NCBI RefSeq assembly: GCF_012641275.1 | Contig: NZ_JABAIA010000001.1 | Coordinates: forward strand, 2,542,001 to 2,606,000 | From: Chitinophaga varians | GTDB lineage: Bacteria > Bacteroidota > Bacteroidia > Chitinophagales > Chitinophagaceae | DNA length: 64,000 nt | Direction of reading: 5' to 3' | Shown here: piece by piece, positions 47,773 through 56,769 of the stretch | Position numbering within the stretch: position 1 is the first letter of the stretch | How the letters are laid out: each line of letters opens with the position of its first letter | Notes under the pieces: model-generated | Database searches by the model: none | What the model was told of the DNA's origin: nothing | Seen by the model: only the letters and a program-made list of their open reading frames with translations | Position numbers and translations under genes: made by a program

Positions 47773-48861
47773 ATGAATAAACGTAAATTCATCAAAGCAA
47801 TGGGACTGGGCAGTCTGGCGCTGGCAAAACCGGTACTGCCCGTGATGGTGACCGGTGCAACAGAACAGCCGCAGTCCATGGAAAAAATAGGGATACAGCA
47901 CCGGGTATGGATCAATCCAGATCCGAAGGAGAAAGCAGCCGATCTGCAAAAACGTTATGCCACTTACCGCAAAGCGGGCATCACGGACCTTTTCTTTGAG
48001 GCAGACAGCGAAGTACACTTTAAAGCAGCCAAAGCTGCCGGCATTAAAGCGCACCGCTGGATGTGGACGATGAACCGCGGCGAGAAAGAGTTGCTGGCAA
48101 GTCATCCCGAATGGTATGCTGTAAACCGCAAAGGGGAGTCCTGCGCCAATCATCCGCCGTATGTGGATTACTACCGCTGGTTATGTCCCAGCAAACCCGA
48201 AGTGGTCAACTATCTGAAATCGCAGGTAGAACAGGCGCTGGCCAAAAACTATGTAGATGGTATCCACCTGGATTATGTTCGTTTCTGCGACGTGATACTG
48301 CCGGTAAACCTCTGGAGCAAATACGGCATCGACCAGTCGAAGGAGTTACCGGAATACGATTTCTGCTATTGCCAGGATTGCCGCAGCGCCTACAAATCCG
48401 CCTATGGCAAAGATCCGCTGGAGATAGAGCATCCTGATCAAAGCCCTTCCTGGCGTAAATTCCGCTATGACCGTATCACCAACGTGGTAAAGAATCTGGC
48501 GCAGGTAGCCCGGCAACATAAAAAGCCTATTTCCGCCGCTGTGTTTCCGACGCCGGAAATTGCCAAACGTATTGTACGGCAGGACTGGACCAACTGGCCG
48601 TTGAATGCTGTTATGCCGATGATCTACCATGGCTTCTACCGGGAAAACATCACCTGGATTGGGGACGCGGTGGCCGAGGGCGTAAAAACCCTGCATGGTG
48701 CCTTTCCATTGTATGCCGGGTTGTTCCTCCCTGATTTCAATAATAACTACAGTGATCTGCGTGAAGCCGTGAAACTGGCCATAGACAATGGAGCGGCAGG
48801 GGTATCCATTTTCGGCAGCATGACGCCGGAAGTATTACAGGTATTAGGAGAAAGCGTATAA
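47773..48861 (+). CDS. GHL10-like TIM-barrel glycoside hydrolase
   Basis: A 362-residue protein with an N-terminal export signal that looks Tat- or Sec-type (NKRKFIKAMGLGSLALAKP). The barrel contains strands and conserved acids as in the GHL10/COG1649 putative glycosidases, notably GIHLDYVRF (about 158-166) with a probable catalytic Asp and VMPMIYHGFY (about 280-289). A CYCQDC motif (about 199-204) may bind zinc. Substrate is unknown. It is cotranscribed with the CBM9-like gene and converges on the GH92 gene across a shared terminator. Confidence 0.78.
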   Translation: MNKRKFIKAMGLGSLALAKPVLPVMVTGATEQPQSMEKIGIQHRVWINPDPKEKAADLQKRYATYRKAGITDLFFEADSEVHFKAAKAAGIKAHRWMWTMNRGEKELLASHPEWYAVNRKGESCANHPPYVDYYRWLCPSKPEVVNYLKSQVEQALAKNYVDGIHLDYVRFCDVILPVNLWSKYGIDQSKELPEYDFCYCQDCRSAYKSAYGKDPLEIEHPDQSPSWRKFRYDRITNVVKNLAQVARQHKKPISAAVFPTPEIAKRIVRQDWTNWPLNAVMPMIYHGFYRENITWIGDAVAEGVKTLHGAFPLYAGLFLPDFNNNYSDLREAVKLAIDNGAAGVSIFGSMTPEVLQVLGESV

Positions 48862-48878
48862 AATAAATACATAAAAAA

Positions 48879-48906
48879 CGGGCTGTTTAATTTCTTAAAC
48901 AGCCCG
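48879..48906. terminator. Bidirectional terminator
   Basis: A perfect 12-bp stem CGGGCTGTTTAA / TTAAACAGCCCG with a 4-nt loop, flanked by A-run and T-run, lies between convergent glycosidase genes. Confidence 0.9.
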
Positions 48907-48925
48907 CTTCTTTTTTGCAGTATGC

Positions 48926-51217
48926 TTACAGATTGTTGGCTGGTCTGTCTGCAACCGCCTTACCAAAATTGACATTAGGTTTGTTACCCATGGTCACCAC
49001 CATCGTACCACCTTTTACAAGGTCCTGGTGTGTGATGAAGCTCTTCGTATATGGCTTCCCGTTAAGCGTAACGCTCTGTATATAAATATTCTCTTTGCTA
49101 TTGTTGATGGTTTGTACGGTAAACGTTTTACCGCCCTGCAGTTTCACCGTCGCTTTGTCAAACAGCGGACTTCCCATCACATACACGCCATTGGCGGGGT
49201 TTACCGGGTAGAAGCCCAGGGAAGAAAACACATACCAGGAAGACATTGCGCCACAGTCTTCATTACCGGCAAGGCCTTCCGGTTGGTCGAAGTAGAAATC
49301 CTTCATCACCTGTCTTACTTTCTCTGCTGTTTTCCACTGGTTGCCGGCGAAAGCGTACATGTACGTTACGTGATGGCTGGGCTCATTACCATGAGCGTAC
49401 ATGCCGATCAGGCCGGAGATATCGTTGGATGCCTCTGCGCCCATATCTCCCTTCGCTGTGAAGAGGCTGTCCAGTTTGCGGGTAAAAGCTTCGTCGCCAC
49501 CCATCAGGCTGATCAGTCCTTCCACGTCCTGTGGCACCAGCCAGGTGTATTGCCAGCCGTTACCTTCGGTGAAGTCGCCTTTCTCGTGGATAGAGTTGAA
49601 CGGATCATATGGTGTTTTAAAGCTGCCGTCGCTCATACGCGGACGTACAAATTTAATGGTGCTGTCGAAGTAGTTTTTATAGTAGGCGGCGCGTTTTTTA
49701 TAGTATTCGTAGTCTTCCGTTTTGCCCATTTTTTTAGCCATGGCAGCGATGCACCAGTCATCGATAGCATATTCCAGGGCTTTGGACACTGATTCATATT
49801 CTTTATCAGCCGGGATATAACCTCTTTCTTTTACGTATTTAACGCCGAGGTCATCGCGCATGGAAGTAGCTTTCATGGCTGCAAAAGCATCTTCTGCATT
49901 AAAGCCGGTAAATCCTTTCAGATAGGCGTCAACGATAGGAGGCACTGCATGATAGCCTACCATACAGTTGGTTTCGCTGCCCATGAGCGGCCATACCGGC
50001 AGTTTGCCTTGTTGTTTGTGTATGGTGATCATGGAGTTCACGAAGCTGTTCACTTTCTCCGGGTGCAGGATAGTGCTCAACGGAGCGGCAGAGCGGTAGA
50101 TATCCCACAGGGAGAATACGGAATAGTTATCGAAGCCCGGGTTAGGGTATACTTTTTTGTCTGTACCGCGGTAGCTGCCATCATGGTCGTTGAAGAGGGC
50201 AGGGTCTATCATGGTATGATAGAGCGCGGTGTAGAATACGCGGCGGGCCGCTTCATCTTTTGTTTGAATATCTACCTTAGACAGCTCTTTGTCCCATTTG
50301 GCGTTGGCGCTGTTCACCACTTTGGCAAAGTCCCAGCCCTGCATTTCCGCGTTGATGTTGGTCAATGCATTAGCGCTGCTGACAGGGGAGATGCCTACTT
50401 TCAGCATTACCTGTCCCGGTGATTTTTCAAAGGAGATGACTCCTTTTACTGCTTTTCCTTTCAGGGAGATGCCTGTTTGTTTGTTATCGCCCTCGAAGAC
50501 CTGGAATTGTTTTACCGGCACATTGGATTTAATGGTGAACCATACGCGCTGGTCTTCCGCCCATCCTTTGGAGTAGCGGTATCCTTCGAGGGTATAGTCA
50601 TCTACTTTACGGATGAATGTTTCCACCGGGGCGTCCCAGCCGATACCTTCCTTCAGGTCGATGATGATATTGGCCGGTTCGTTTTTCGGGAAAGTATATT
50701 TATGCAGCGCTACTCTTTCGGAGGCTGTCAGTTCTACATCGATGTTATAGTCGTCGAGTTTTACCGCGTAGTATCCCGGGCGGGCTTTTTCGCGGGCATG
50801 TGAATAATGGGAGCCGTAGCCGGAAGTAGGATTTTCCTGGGTGCCGCGGTTAGTGCGGATTTTCCCGGTGTAGGGCATGATCAGCACATCGCCGAGGTCG
50901 CCGATGCCGGTGCCGCTCAGGTGCATCTGAGAGAAGCCGATGACAACACTATCAGAGTAGTGATAGCCGGAGCACCAGTCCCATCCTTTAACAATATTGG
51001 TGGGGCCTGCCTGTACCGCGCCATAGGGCACGCTGGCACCTACAAATACGTGGCCATGGCCGCCAGAGCCGATGTAAGGGTCTACCGCCGCTACCGATCT
51101 GCTTTCGATGAAGCCTTTGGCGGGCTTTGCCTGTTTTGCCTGCGCTGATGCCTGCGTGCCGTTGAGCATCAGGGCAGACAAAGTCAACGCCCCACCGATC
51201 CTAAATCCCATATTCAT
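48926..51217 (-). CDS. GH92-family alpha-mannosidase
   Basis: A 763-residue exported enzyme (signal peptide ending in GTQASA). The N-terminal beta-sandwich starts DPYIGSGGHGHVFVGAS (about 46-62). The (alpha/alpha)6 catalytic part carries WPLMGSETNCMVGYH and the family motif GNEDCGAMSSWYVFSSLGFYP, in pieces around residues 660-680, with the catalytic acids. GH92 enzymes are Ca2+-dependent exo-acting mannosidases, often alpha-1,2, used on N-glycans and yeast mannan. No SusC/SusD pair is in view. Confidence 0.95.
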   Translation of the reverse strand: MNMGFRIGGALTLSALMLNGTQASAQAKQAKPAKGFIESRSVAAVDPYIGSGGHGHVFVGASVPYGAVQAGPTNIVKGWDWCSGYHYSDSVVIGFSQMHLSGTGIGDLGDVLIMPYTGKIRTNRGTQENPTSGYGSHYSHAREKARPGYYAVKLDDYNIDVELTASERVALHKYTFPKNEPANIIIDLKEGIGWDAPVETFIRKVDDYTLEGYRYSKGWAEDQRVWFTIKSNVPVKQFQVFEGDNKQTGISLKGKAVKGVISFEKSPGQVMLKVGISPVSSANALTNINAEMQGWDFAKVVNSANAKWDKELSKVDIQTKDEAARRVFYTALYHTMIDPALFNDHDGSYRGTDKKVYPNPGFDNYSVFSLWDIYRSAAPLSTILHPEKVNSFVNSMITIHKQQGKLPVWPLMGSETNCMVGYHAVPPIVDAYLKGFTGFNAEDAFAAMKATSMRDDLGVKYVKERGYIPADKEYESVSKALEYAIDDWCIAAMAKKMGKTEDYEYYKKRAAYYKNYFDSTIKFVRPRMSDGSFKTPYDPFNSIHEKGDFTEGNGWQYTWLVPQDVEGLISLMGGDEAFTRKLDSLFTAKGDMGAEASNDISGLIGMYAHGNEPSHHVTYMYAFAGNQWKTAEKVRQVMKDFYFDQPEGLAGNEDCGAMSSWYVFSSLGFYPVNPANGVYVMGSPLFDKATVKLQGGKTFTVQTINNSKENIYIQSVTLNGKPYTKSFITHQDLVKGGTMVVTMGNKPNVNFGKAVADRPANNL

Positions 51218-51314
51218 AACTAAATCCTTTTAGCAAGCTAATATACGCGCTCAGGATAACTTTTCAAGCACTTTTTTTGTGAATGGGAGGTTATTGACGG
51301 AGATGCCTCAAAAT

Positions 51315-51346
51315 CAGGAGGGCCGGTAATCATACCGGCCCTCCTG
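51315..51346 (-). terminator. Hairpin downstream of GT87-like gene
   Basis: A perfect 14-bp G+C-rich stem (51315-51328 with 51333-51346) and a 4-nt loop. The T-run on the minus strand is weak. Confidence 0.7.
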
Positions 51347-51365
51347 TATCGTAAAAGCGTTGCTG

Positions 51366-52589
51366 TTAAAGTTGACCCGCAGGTGCCAGTGCCGGCGCCG
51401 CTTCAGGCTTGGCCGGTTTCTTCAGGAACTGTTTTGTAAAAATCTCCCAGGCGATCATCAGCCAAAGTACCAGACAGGGCAGGGCTTTCAAAGCATAAGG
51501 CACAGCCAGGTTTTTACGCACCCAGGGCGTCACCACATCGGAATGGGAGAAGCTCACAAGCAGAATAGCGAAAAACAGGAATATATTATTCGCACGCGTA
51601 GCGGGCTGCATTACATACCAGATACAGATAGCTGGTATGGCGATAATGTAAGTCGGTGATTCCGAGCTGCTACTGAACAACACCGGGAACATCAGCACAG
51701 AACACAGTATATACAACCGGTACCGGGAATTGTAGCGGTAGGGAAGTCGTATGTATTGTGACAGGAAAATCAAAACCGCTGGTACCAGGATGTACATATT
51801 ATCCAACGCCGGCAGATGAAGCACCCGCTGAATAAACCCTCCGGCGGAAATATTCTGGAAAGTGGTGGTGACAGCCTCATTCAGCGCATTTTTATGTACG
51901 AGGGCACCATACCATTCAAAGTAACTGTTGACAACATATTGCGGGCTGGAAAGCAGCATTGGTGCTGCGAACAGTATAGCACCCCACAGGAACAGCCCTC
52001 CAATCAGCCGCCTGGGGTTGCCGCTGAAAAAGAAGAATGCCAGTCCTACGATACCGTAAATCTTCGTCAAAGTGCCCAGCACGATCAGGAAGGCAGCCAG
52101 CATATCCTTGCCTTTCACAATACTGGCGAAGGTGAGAATAATAAAAGCCCCAATGAACTGGTTCATCTGAAACCAGCCACTGGCCCCCATCAGCTCCTGC
52201 GTACATAACAGCAGAATAATATTTTGCTGTAATCTGTTCAGCGGCAGCTGGCGGATGGCATAATACAATACGCCAGCGCCGGTCATGGCCCACAACAGCG
52301 CGCCTACCTTCGTTTCCAGTCCGGCAAAAGGAGCAATGACCAGGCTGAACACAGGTCCATACAGATTTACATCGTAGTATTCCTGCGGATACTCGATGTA
52401 CAGGGGTTGCTGGTGTATCAGGTGAAAGAATACATTCTTGAAAATGAGGAAGTTATTGATATTACCGCGGGATATTTCCGTAATAGCACCAATAAAAGCC
52501 AGTCCAAACCAAAGGAACATGATCAACCATTCCTTTTCGCCCAAATAAGTCAGCAGGTTTCGTTTGCTTTGTACAGCTGTGTGATTCAT
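51366..52589 (-). CDS. GT87/DUF2029-like integral membrane glycosyltransferase
   Basis: A 407-residue protein with about ten membrane segments. The N-terminal loop contains VNLYGPVFSLVIAPFAGL (about 73-90), and GTLTKIYGIVGLAFFFF (about 166-182) resembles the conserved TKxxP-like region of polyprenol-phosphate mannosyltransferases. Assignment to GT87/DUF2029 is by this pattern and topology. It would use a lipid-linked sugar donor on the periplasmic side. It lies on the same strand as the GH92 gene but is separated by a hairpin. The C-terminus is Ala/Pro-rich. Confidence 0.72.
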   Translation of the reverse strand: MNHTAVQSKRNLLTYLGEKEWLIMFLWFGLAFIGAITEISRGNINNFLIFKNVFFHLIHQQPLYIEYPQEYYDVNLYGPVFSLVIAPFAGLETKVGALLWAMTGAGVLYYAIRQLPLNRLQQNIILLLCTQELMGASGWFQMNQFIGAFIILTFASIVKGKDMLAAFLIVLGTLTKIYGIVGLAFFFFSGNPRRLIGGLFLWGAILFAAPMLLSSPQYVVNSYFEWYGALVHKNALNEAVTTTFQNISAGGFIQRVLHLPALDNMYILVPAVLIFLSQYIRLPYRYNSRYRLYILCSVLMFPVLFSSSSESPTYIIAIPAICIWYVMQPATRANNIFLFFAILLVSFSHSDVVTPWVRKNLAVPYALKALPCLVLWLMIAWEIFTKQFLKKPAKPEAAPALAPAGQL

Positions 52590-52680
52590 CGTAGGTCTAA
52601 ATGCTCTATATGCTGATATGACGCAGCAAAAAGCCGCATCCCCCTATTGGGAGACGGCAATTCTGAAAGTAAGGAAGTAA

Positions 52681-52788
52681 TTAATCTTCAAAAGAAGCCC
52701 ACTTAGCGGACTGCAGATTAATGGCGGTTACCGCGCCGGCGGTCACCAAAACGGCCGCGGCCACAACAAGAACAAAAAATACTACCAT
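52681..52788 (-). CDS. Possible 35-residue single-helix membrane protein
   Basis: From the ATG at 52788 a very hydrophobic helix (VVFFVLVVAAAVLVTAGAV) is followed by a short polar tail ending KWASFED. The frame stays open upstream to 52893. A TATATTTG at 52818-52825 on the minus strand fits a -7 element, which would place transcription start downstream of the longer start codons. Function is unknown, and it could be spurious. Confidence 0.35.
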   Translation of the reverse strand: MVVFFVLVVAAAVLVTAGAVTAINLQSAKWASFED

Positions 52789-52873
52789 GTAAATCCGGAT
52801 TTTTGCATTCTCCGAAGCAAATATAGGGAATTGATCACCGGTTTCGCATGGCATTTTTCCGTAAATTAATATC

Positions 52874-54727
52874 ATGAATAAGTATGGCACCACTCATAAG
52901 AAACGTACAAGGGCAGCAGAAGATAAAATGACTTTTCGCGAAAGACTGGCCGCCCTCAGCAATATCCCTGCATTTTTCCGGATGGTATGGCAGACCAACC
53001 GCGGCTTAACGATTGGCAACGGGGTCCTTCGCATTGCGCAATCCGCCATGCCACTTTCCCTCCTGTATGTTGGTAAACTCATCATTGACGAAGTGGTACT
53101 GATCAGTAAAGATCCCGCCCATCATAATACGCACCTCTTATGGCAGCTGGTGGCCCTGGAATTTGGGCTGGCCATCCTTTCAGATGCCCTCAGCAGGGCC
53201 ATCACCCTTATTGACAGCCTGTTAGGCGACCTGGTAGCCAATCATACCTCTGTGAAGATCATGGAACATGCCGCATCACTGGACCTGGACCAGTTTGAAG
53301 ATTCCGAGTTTTATGACAAGCTGGAACGTGCCCGTCAACAGACCATTGGCCGTACCATTCTGTTGTCACAGGTATTCAGCCAGGTGCAGGACCTTATCAC
53401 CATGGGCTTTCTGGCCGCCGGCCTGATCGTATTTAATCCGTGGCTGATATTGCTCCTGCTTGTCGCAGTGATCCCTGCTTTCCTGAATGAGTCCCACTTC
53501 AACCATCTGCATTACCGGCTCACCTGGGGCCAGACATCCGATCGCCGTGAGCTGGACTATATCCGCTATCTCGGCGCCAGCGATGAAACCGCCAAAGAAG
53601 TGAAAGTCTTCGATCTGTCTGATTTTTTGATACAGCGCTTCCGCGTGATCTCCGATAAGTTCTACAACGATAAAAAGAACCTCGAATCACGCCATGCCGT
53701 CTGGGGCACGCTGTTCGCCCTGCTGGGCAGCGCCGGCTACTATGCCGCCTATGTGATCATCATTCTGCAGACGGTCACCGGCGTCCTGAGCATCGGCAGT
53801 CTCGCTTTCCTAGCCGGTTCCTTCCGTCAGTTGCGCACCACCTTCCAGGGCATCCTGATCCGCTTCTCCAGCGTAACACAAGGCGCCATGTACCTGAAAG
53901 ACCTCTTCGATTTCTTCGAGATACAACCGCAGATGCGCTCACCGCAGCATCCGCGGCCATTTCCACATCCTATCCAACAGGGTTTCACCTTTGAAGACGT
54001 AGGCTTCAAATACCATAACTCCGACAAATGGGCTATCCGTCACCTGAACTTTACCCTCCATGCCGGAGAAAAACTGGCCCTGGTAGGAGAAAACGGCGCG
54101 GGAAAAACGACGCTGGTCAAGCTGCTGGCACGCCTCTATGACCCCGTAGAAGGTCGTATCCTCCTCGATGGCGTAGACCTGCGGGAATACGATCTCTCCG
54201 AACTGCGTACACAGGTAGGCGTTATCTTCCAGGATTATCAACGGTACCAGATGACCGTCTCCCAGAATATCGCCGTCGGCAATATTACCCACAGCCACGA
54301 CCAGGACCTCATCCAGGACGCAGCGCGGCAAAGTCTTGCTGAACCCCTCATCGCGAAAATGCCGCTTGGCTACGAACAGATGCTCGGCCGCCGTTTCAAT
54401 CAGGGCATAGACCTCTCCGGTGGTGAATGGCAGAAAATAGCCCTCGCCCGCGCCTATATGAAAGACGCACAGCTACTCATACTCGACGAGCCCACCTCCG
54501 CCCTGGACGCCCGCGCGGAATACAACGTGTTCCTCCGCTTCGCAGACCTGACCCGTGACAAGACCGCCGTGCTGATATCACACCGGTTCTCTACCGTGCG
54601 CATGGCCAACCGGATCCTGGTGCTGGAGAAAGGACAACTCGCGGAAATAGGAAGCCATGAAGAACTGCTGGAGAGGAGAGGGAAGTATGCCGAGTTGTTT
54701 GAATTACAGGCGGCGGGGTATAAGTAA
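52874..54727 (+). CDS. ABC exporter, fused membrane and ATPase domains
   Basis: A 617-residue half-transporter that should act as a homodimer. Residues about 35-340 contain six membrane helices. The nucleotide-binding domain follows, with Walker A GENGAGKTTL (about 404-413), Q-loop in IFQDYQRYQ, signature LSGGEWQK (about 514-521), Walker B LLILDEPTSALD and H-loop in LISHRFST. The substrate is unknown. The last codon lies 31 bp before the MrcB-HNH gene, yet base composition drops sharply there. An alternative start is the ATG at 52928. Confidence 0.92.
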   Translation: MNKYGTTHKKRTRAAEDKMTFRERLAALSNIPAFFRMVWQTNRGLTIGNGVLRIAQSAMPLSLLYVGKLIIDEVVLISKDPAHHNTHLLWQLVALEFGLAILSDALSRAITLIDSLLGDLVANHTSVKIMEHAASLDLDQFEDSEFYDKLERARQQTIGRTILLSQVFSQVQDLITMGFLAAGLIVFNPWLILLLLVAVIPAFLNESHFNHLHYRLTWGQTSDRRELDYIRYLGASDETAKEVKVFDLSDFLIQRFRVISDKFYNDKKNLESRHAVWGTLFALLGSAGYYAAYVIIILQTVTGVLSIGSLAFLAGSFRQLRTTFQGILIRFSSVTQGAMYLKDLFDFFEIQPQMRSPQHPRPFPHPIQQGFTFEDVGFKYHNSDKWAIRHLNFTLHAGEKLALVGENGAGKTTLVKLLARLYDPVEGRILLDGVDLREYDLSELRTQVGVIFQDYQRYQMTVSQNIAVGNITHSHDQDLIQDAARQSLAEPLIAKMPLGYEQMLGRRFNQGIDLSGGEWQKIALARAYMKDAQLLILDEPTSALDARAEYNVFLRFADLTRDKTAVLISHRFSTVRMANRILVLEKGQLAEIGSHEELLERRGKYAELFELQAAGYK

Positions 54728-54758
54728 TATTTGTATTATTGATGTGAACCCATAAATC

Positions 54759-55850
54759 ATGTTGACAGAACTGTTTTCAGAATTTATTGATATCTATCCT
54801 GGAGAGAAAAATAGTGTTAAAGAGTCCGCAGAAAAAAATTATGGTCATCTTCGTTCTACGAAAATTATGACTAAAGAGCTACCTGAATTAATTCAACAAA
54901 TGTCAGGTTTATCCTTGCAACAGTATGACTTCAAAGGCTCTGTGGGTAAAGGTATTATGACTGAAGTACCCAATCTATGTATTCTAGACAAAGCTATTAC
55001 TACCTCACCAGAAAGGGGATACTATATTGCCTATCTGTTTGATCCACGAATGACCAAATTCTACCTCACACTATTGGTAGCATGGACACAGTTTGAAAAA
55101 TACTACGATCATCCGCGACAGGCAAGAAAAGCCATTCTGAAACTCCAACAGGCGCTTAGAAACCAATTCGATACGCTTACCTCGTTCTCTTCTGTCGAAT
55201 TGGGCTTATTAGCGGAGAGAACGCGTACAAAAGGCTATATCTATGGTACACTCTTCCATAAGGTGTACTTCATTGAAGAGATGCCTAGTGATCAAATGCT
55301 ATTAAATGACCTTCAAAAAATGACCAACCTGTATCAAATTATGAAAGAAGAAATTGGTACAGATGTTCTTCATAAAATTGTTCCCACGGAAGCAGACTTT
55401 CAGCTTGACATACAAACGACGACGCCTATTCATTTACCAGATGGACCAGTACCTCGTCCACCAAAAGTACTGCGGGCACCAACGAAATGGCAAAGGAATC
55501 CAAGCATTTCGGCGGATGCATTACTGCGTGCTGGTTATAGATGTGAAGTTGATCCCCGTCATGCGACCTTTACCTCCAAGAAAAATAAACATCCCTTTGT
55601 AGAAGCACATCATTTTCTACCGATGGCAATGCAAGACAACTATCCTTATAGCATTGATGTGGTAGAAAATATCATCGCCTTGTGCCCAACTTGCCATAGG
55701 GCCTTCCATTATGGTGAAAACGACTACAAAAAGGAGCTGATTATTCGGTTTTACGAGGAGAGAAAATTAGGGCTACAACGTCGGAATATCGATATCTCAG
55801 AAGAAGCGCTTTTAGACATCTATCTTAAACAAGACGACATCATAGAATAA
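54759..55850 (+). CDS. MrcB_N domain fused to HNH endonuclease
   Basis: A 363-residue protein, clearly more A+T-rich than its neighbours. Residues about 10-185 match the MrcB_N (DUF3578) domain, which in McrB-like proteins reads modified DNA; visible marks are ERGYYIAYLFDPRMTKFYLTL in pieces (86-104). Residues about 258-325 form an HNH nuclease: Cys262, ExHH (282-285), Asn304 and CPTCH (309-313), with paired Cys likely holding a zinc ion. No McrB GTPase or McrC partner is present, so it would be a single-chain modification-dependent restriction enzyme against phage DNA. This role is inferred from domains. Confidence 0.82.
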   Translation: MLTELFSEFIDIYPGEKNSVKESAEKNYGHLRSTKIMTKELPELIQQMSGLSLQQYDFKGSVGKGIMTEVPNLCILDKAITTSPERGYYIAYLFDPRMTKFYLTLLVAWTQFEKYYDHPRQARKAILKLQQALRNQFDTLTSFSSVELGLLAERTRTKGYIYGTLFHKVYFIEEMPSDQMLLNDLQKMTNLYQIMKEEIGTDVLHKIVPTEADFQLDIQTTTPIHLPDGPVPRPPKVLRAPTKWQRNPSISADALLRAGYRCEVDPRHATFTSKKNKHPFVEAHHFLPMAMQDNYPYSIDVVENIIALCPTCHRAFHYGENDYKKELIIRFYEERKLGLQRRNIDISEEALLDIYLKQDDIIE

Positions 55851-55875
55851 GAGGTGCTTTACAACACCTCTTATT
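55846..55875. terminator. Hairpin terminator of MrcB-HNH gene
   Basis: A perfect 11-bp stem AATAAGAGGTG / CACCTCTTATT with an 8-nt loop; the left arm includes the stop codon. It is also placed to serve the facing repeat-protein gene. Confidence 0.7.
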
Positions 55876-55886
55876 CATTAGGACAC

Positions 55887-56162
55887 CTACTGTATCTTAT
55901 ACCACGGTAATCCCTGTACTCCTTTCGGATGATGTACCGACGTTTTCACAGCGCTCCCATTGATTTCAAACCAAGGGAAAGAACTGCGTCCACTGGGGTG
56001 GTACACTGTCGGATAAACCTTATCATTGGAGATTTCAAACCAGGGTTGCGTATGCGTTCCGCTGGCATGATGAACAGTAGTGAAGATCTGGTTGTCCCGG
56101 ATTTCAAATTCGGCCAGACCTTTCCATCCTTCCGGATGATGGAGTGTTCTGTAGATGTACAT
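55887..56162 (-). CDS. Small protein of four 23-residue HHPxG repeats
   Basis: The whole 91-residue protein is built from four copies of a unit with consensus (L/V)(H/Y)HPxG, then PWFEI, then VxxT. Copies begin near residues 7, 30, 53 and 76, and the last is truncated. No signal peptide or membrane segment is seen. Similar short YEI-type repeats occur in small Bacteroidota proteins, but I do not know a function. The regular His and Trp spacing suggests stacked beta-hairpins and possible metal binding. It faces the MrcB-HNH gene. Confidence 0.72.
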   Translation of the reverse strand: MYIYRTLHHPEGWKGLAEFEIRDNQIFTTVHHASGTHTQPWFEISNDKVYPTVYHPSGRSSFPWFEINGSAVKTSVHHPKGVQGLPWYKIQ

Positions 56163-56714
56163 TGGTGTTACTTTTTGGGTTAAAAACGTGATATAAATTT
56201 AAGGGAAAATCGGGAATCAATAGGCAGGAAGAAACAATGGATTTCACATTAATTAAATTAACATACAATTAATGTTATTACTGTTAAAGTATAATAATCA
56301 AACCTATTCGAATTAATAAATTATAACCCGTCATTAAATTTATTCCAAGCTCCGATTGACAAACATGAAAACGGATGACACTGTACACTCCCCGTCCGTA
56401 ATATTCAATTCCACAAGTACTATTAAAACTTCTTTAGCAGTTTAAAAAGACCCTCATCTAAAAGCGTTTCAATTCCATCCGGTACGATTAGAGGAACCAA
56501 TAACAAGATGTTCTGTTTCACTCAATTAGGCGTGGGCTCAGTTTCATTTTATTGATCCACAATCTATTATTTCATCTAATACACGCTACATCAAAATAAC
56601 GTATATACTATGACGTTATATCATATAAAACTTTTCAAACTAAATGAAACGTAGTACCACGAAGTATTACAACGGACAAAACAATCAAACTTCTTATCAG
56701 GAATAAAAAAATAT
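56163..56714. other. A+T-rich non-coding stretch
   Basis: About 550 bp with no credible ORF, much poorer in G+C than the flanking core genes. It holds the possible CRISPR remnant described separately and then leads into the promoter of the tRNA-like locus. Confidence 0.6.
56337..56497. CRISPR. Possible decayed CRISPR array, three degenerate repeats
   Basis: Three sequences sharing ATTCCA, then about 12 nt later (C)GATT-like bases and a final AAC lie at about 56337-56363, 56402-56430 and 56466-56497. Their ATTCCA cores are 66 and 64 bp apart, a normal repeat-plus-spacer period. The third copy reads GTTTCAATTCC and then GGTACGATTAGAGGAAC, much like known type I-B/III CRISPR repeats. Copies differ from one another and no cas gene is in the window, so at best it is a relic. 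Confidence 0.35.
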
Positions 56715-56747
56715 TTTGGAGATATTAAAATATTTTCTCCATCTTTG
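56715..56747 (+). promoter_or_regulatory. Promoter of tRNA-like/Band-7 locus with internal palindrome
   Basis: TTTG (56715-56718), 21 nt, then CATCTTTG (56740-56747; 7 of 8 with the TAnnTTTG pattern when only its first base differs). Between them lies an inverted repeat TGGAGA-N13-TCTCCA (56717-56722, 56736-56741), in the right place for a repressor or activator site. Confidence 0.65.
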
Positions 56748-56769
56748 CACTGTTAAAAAAATCATAAAC

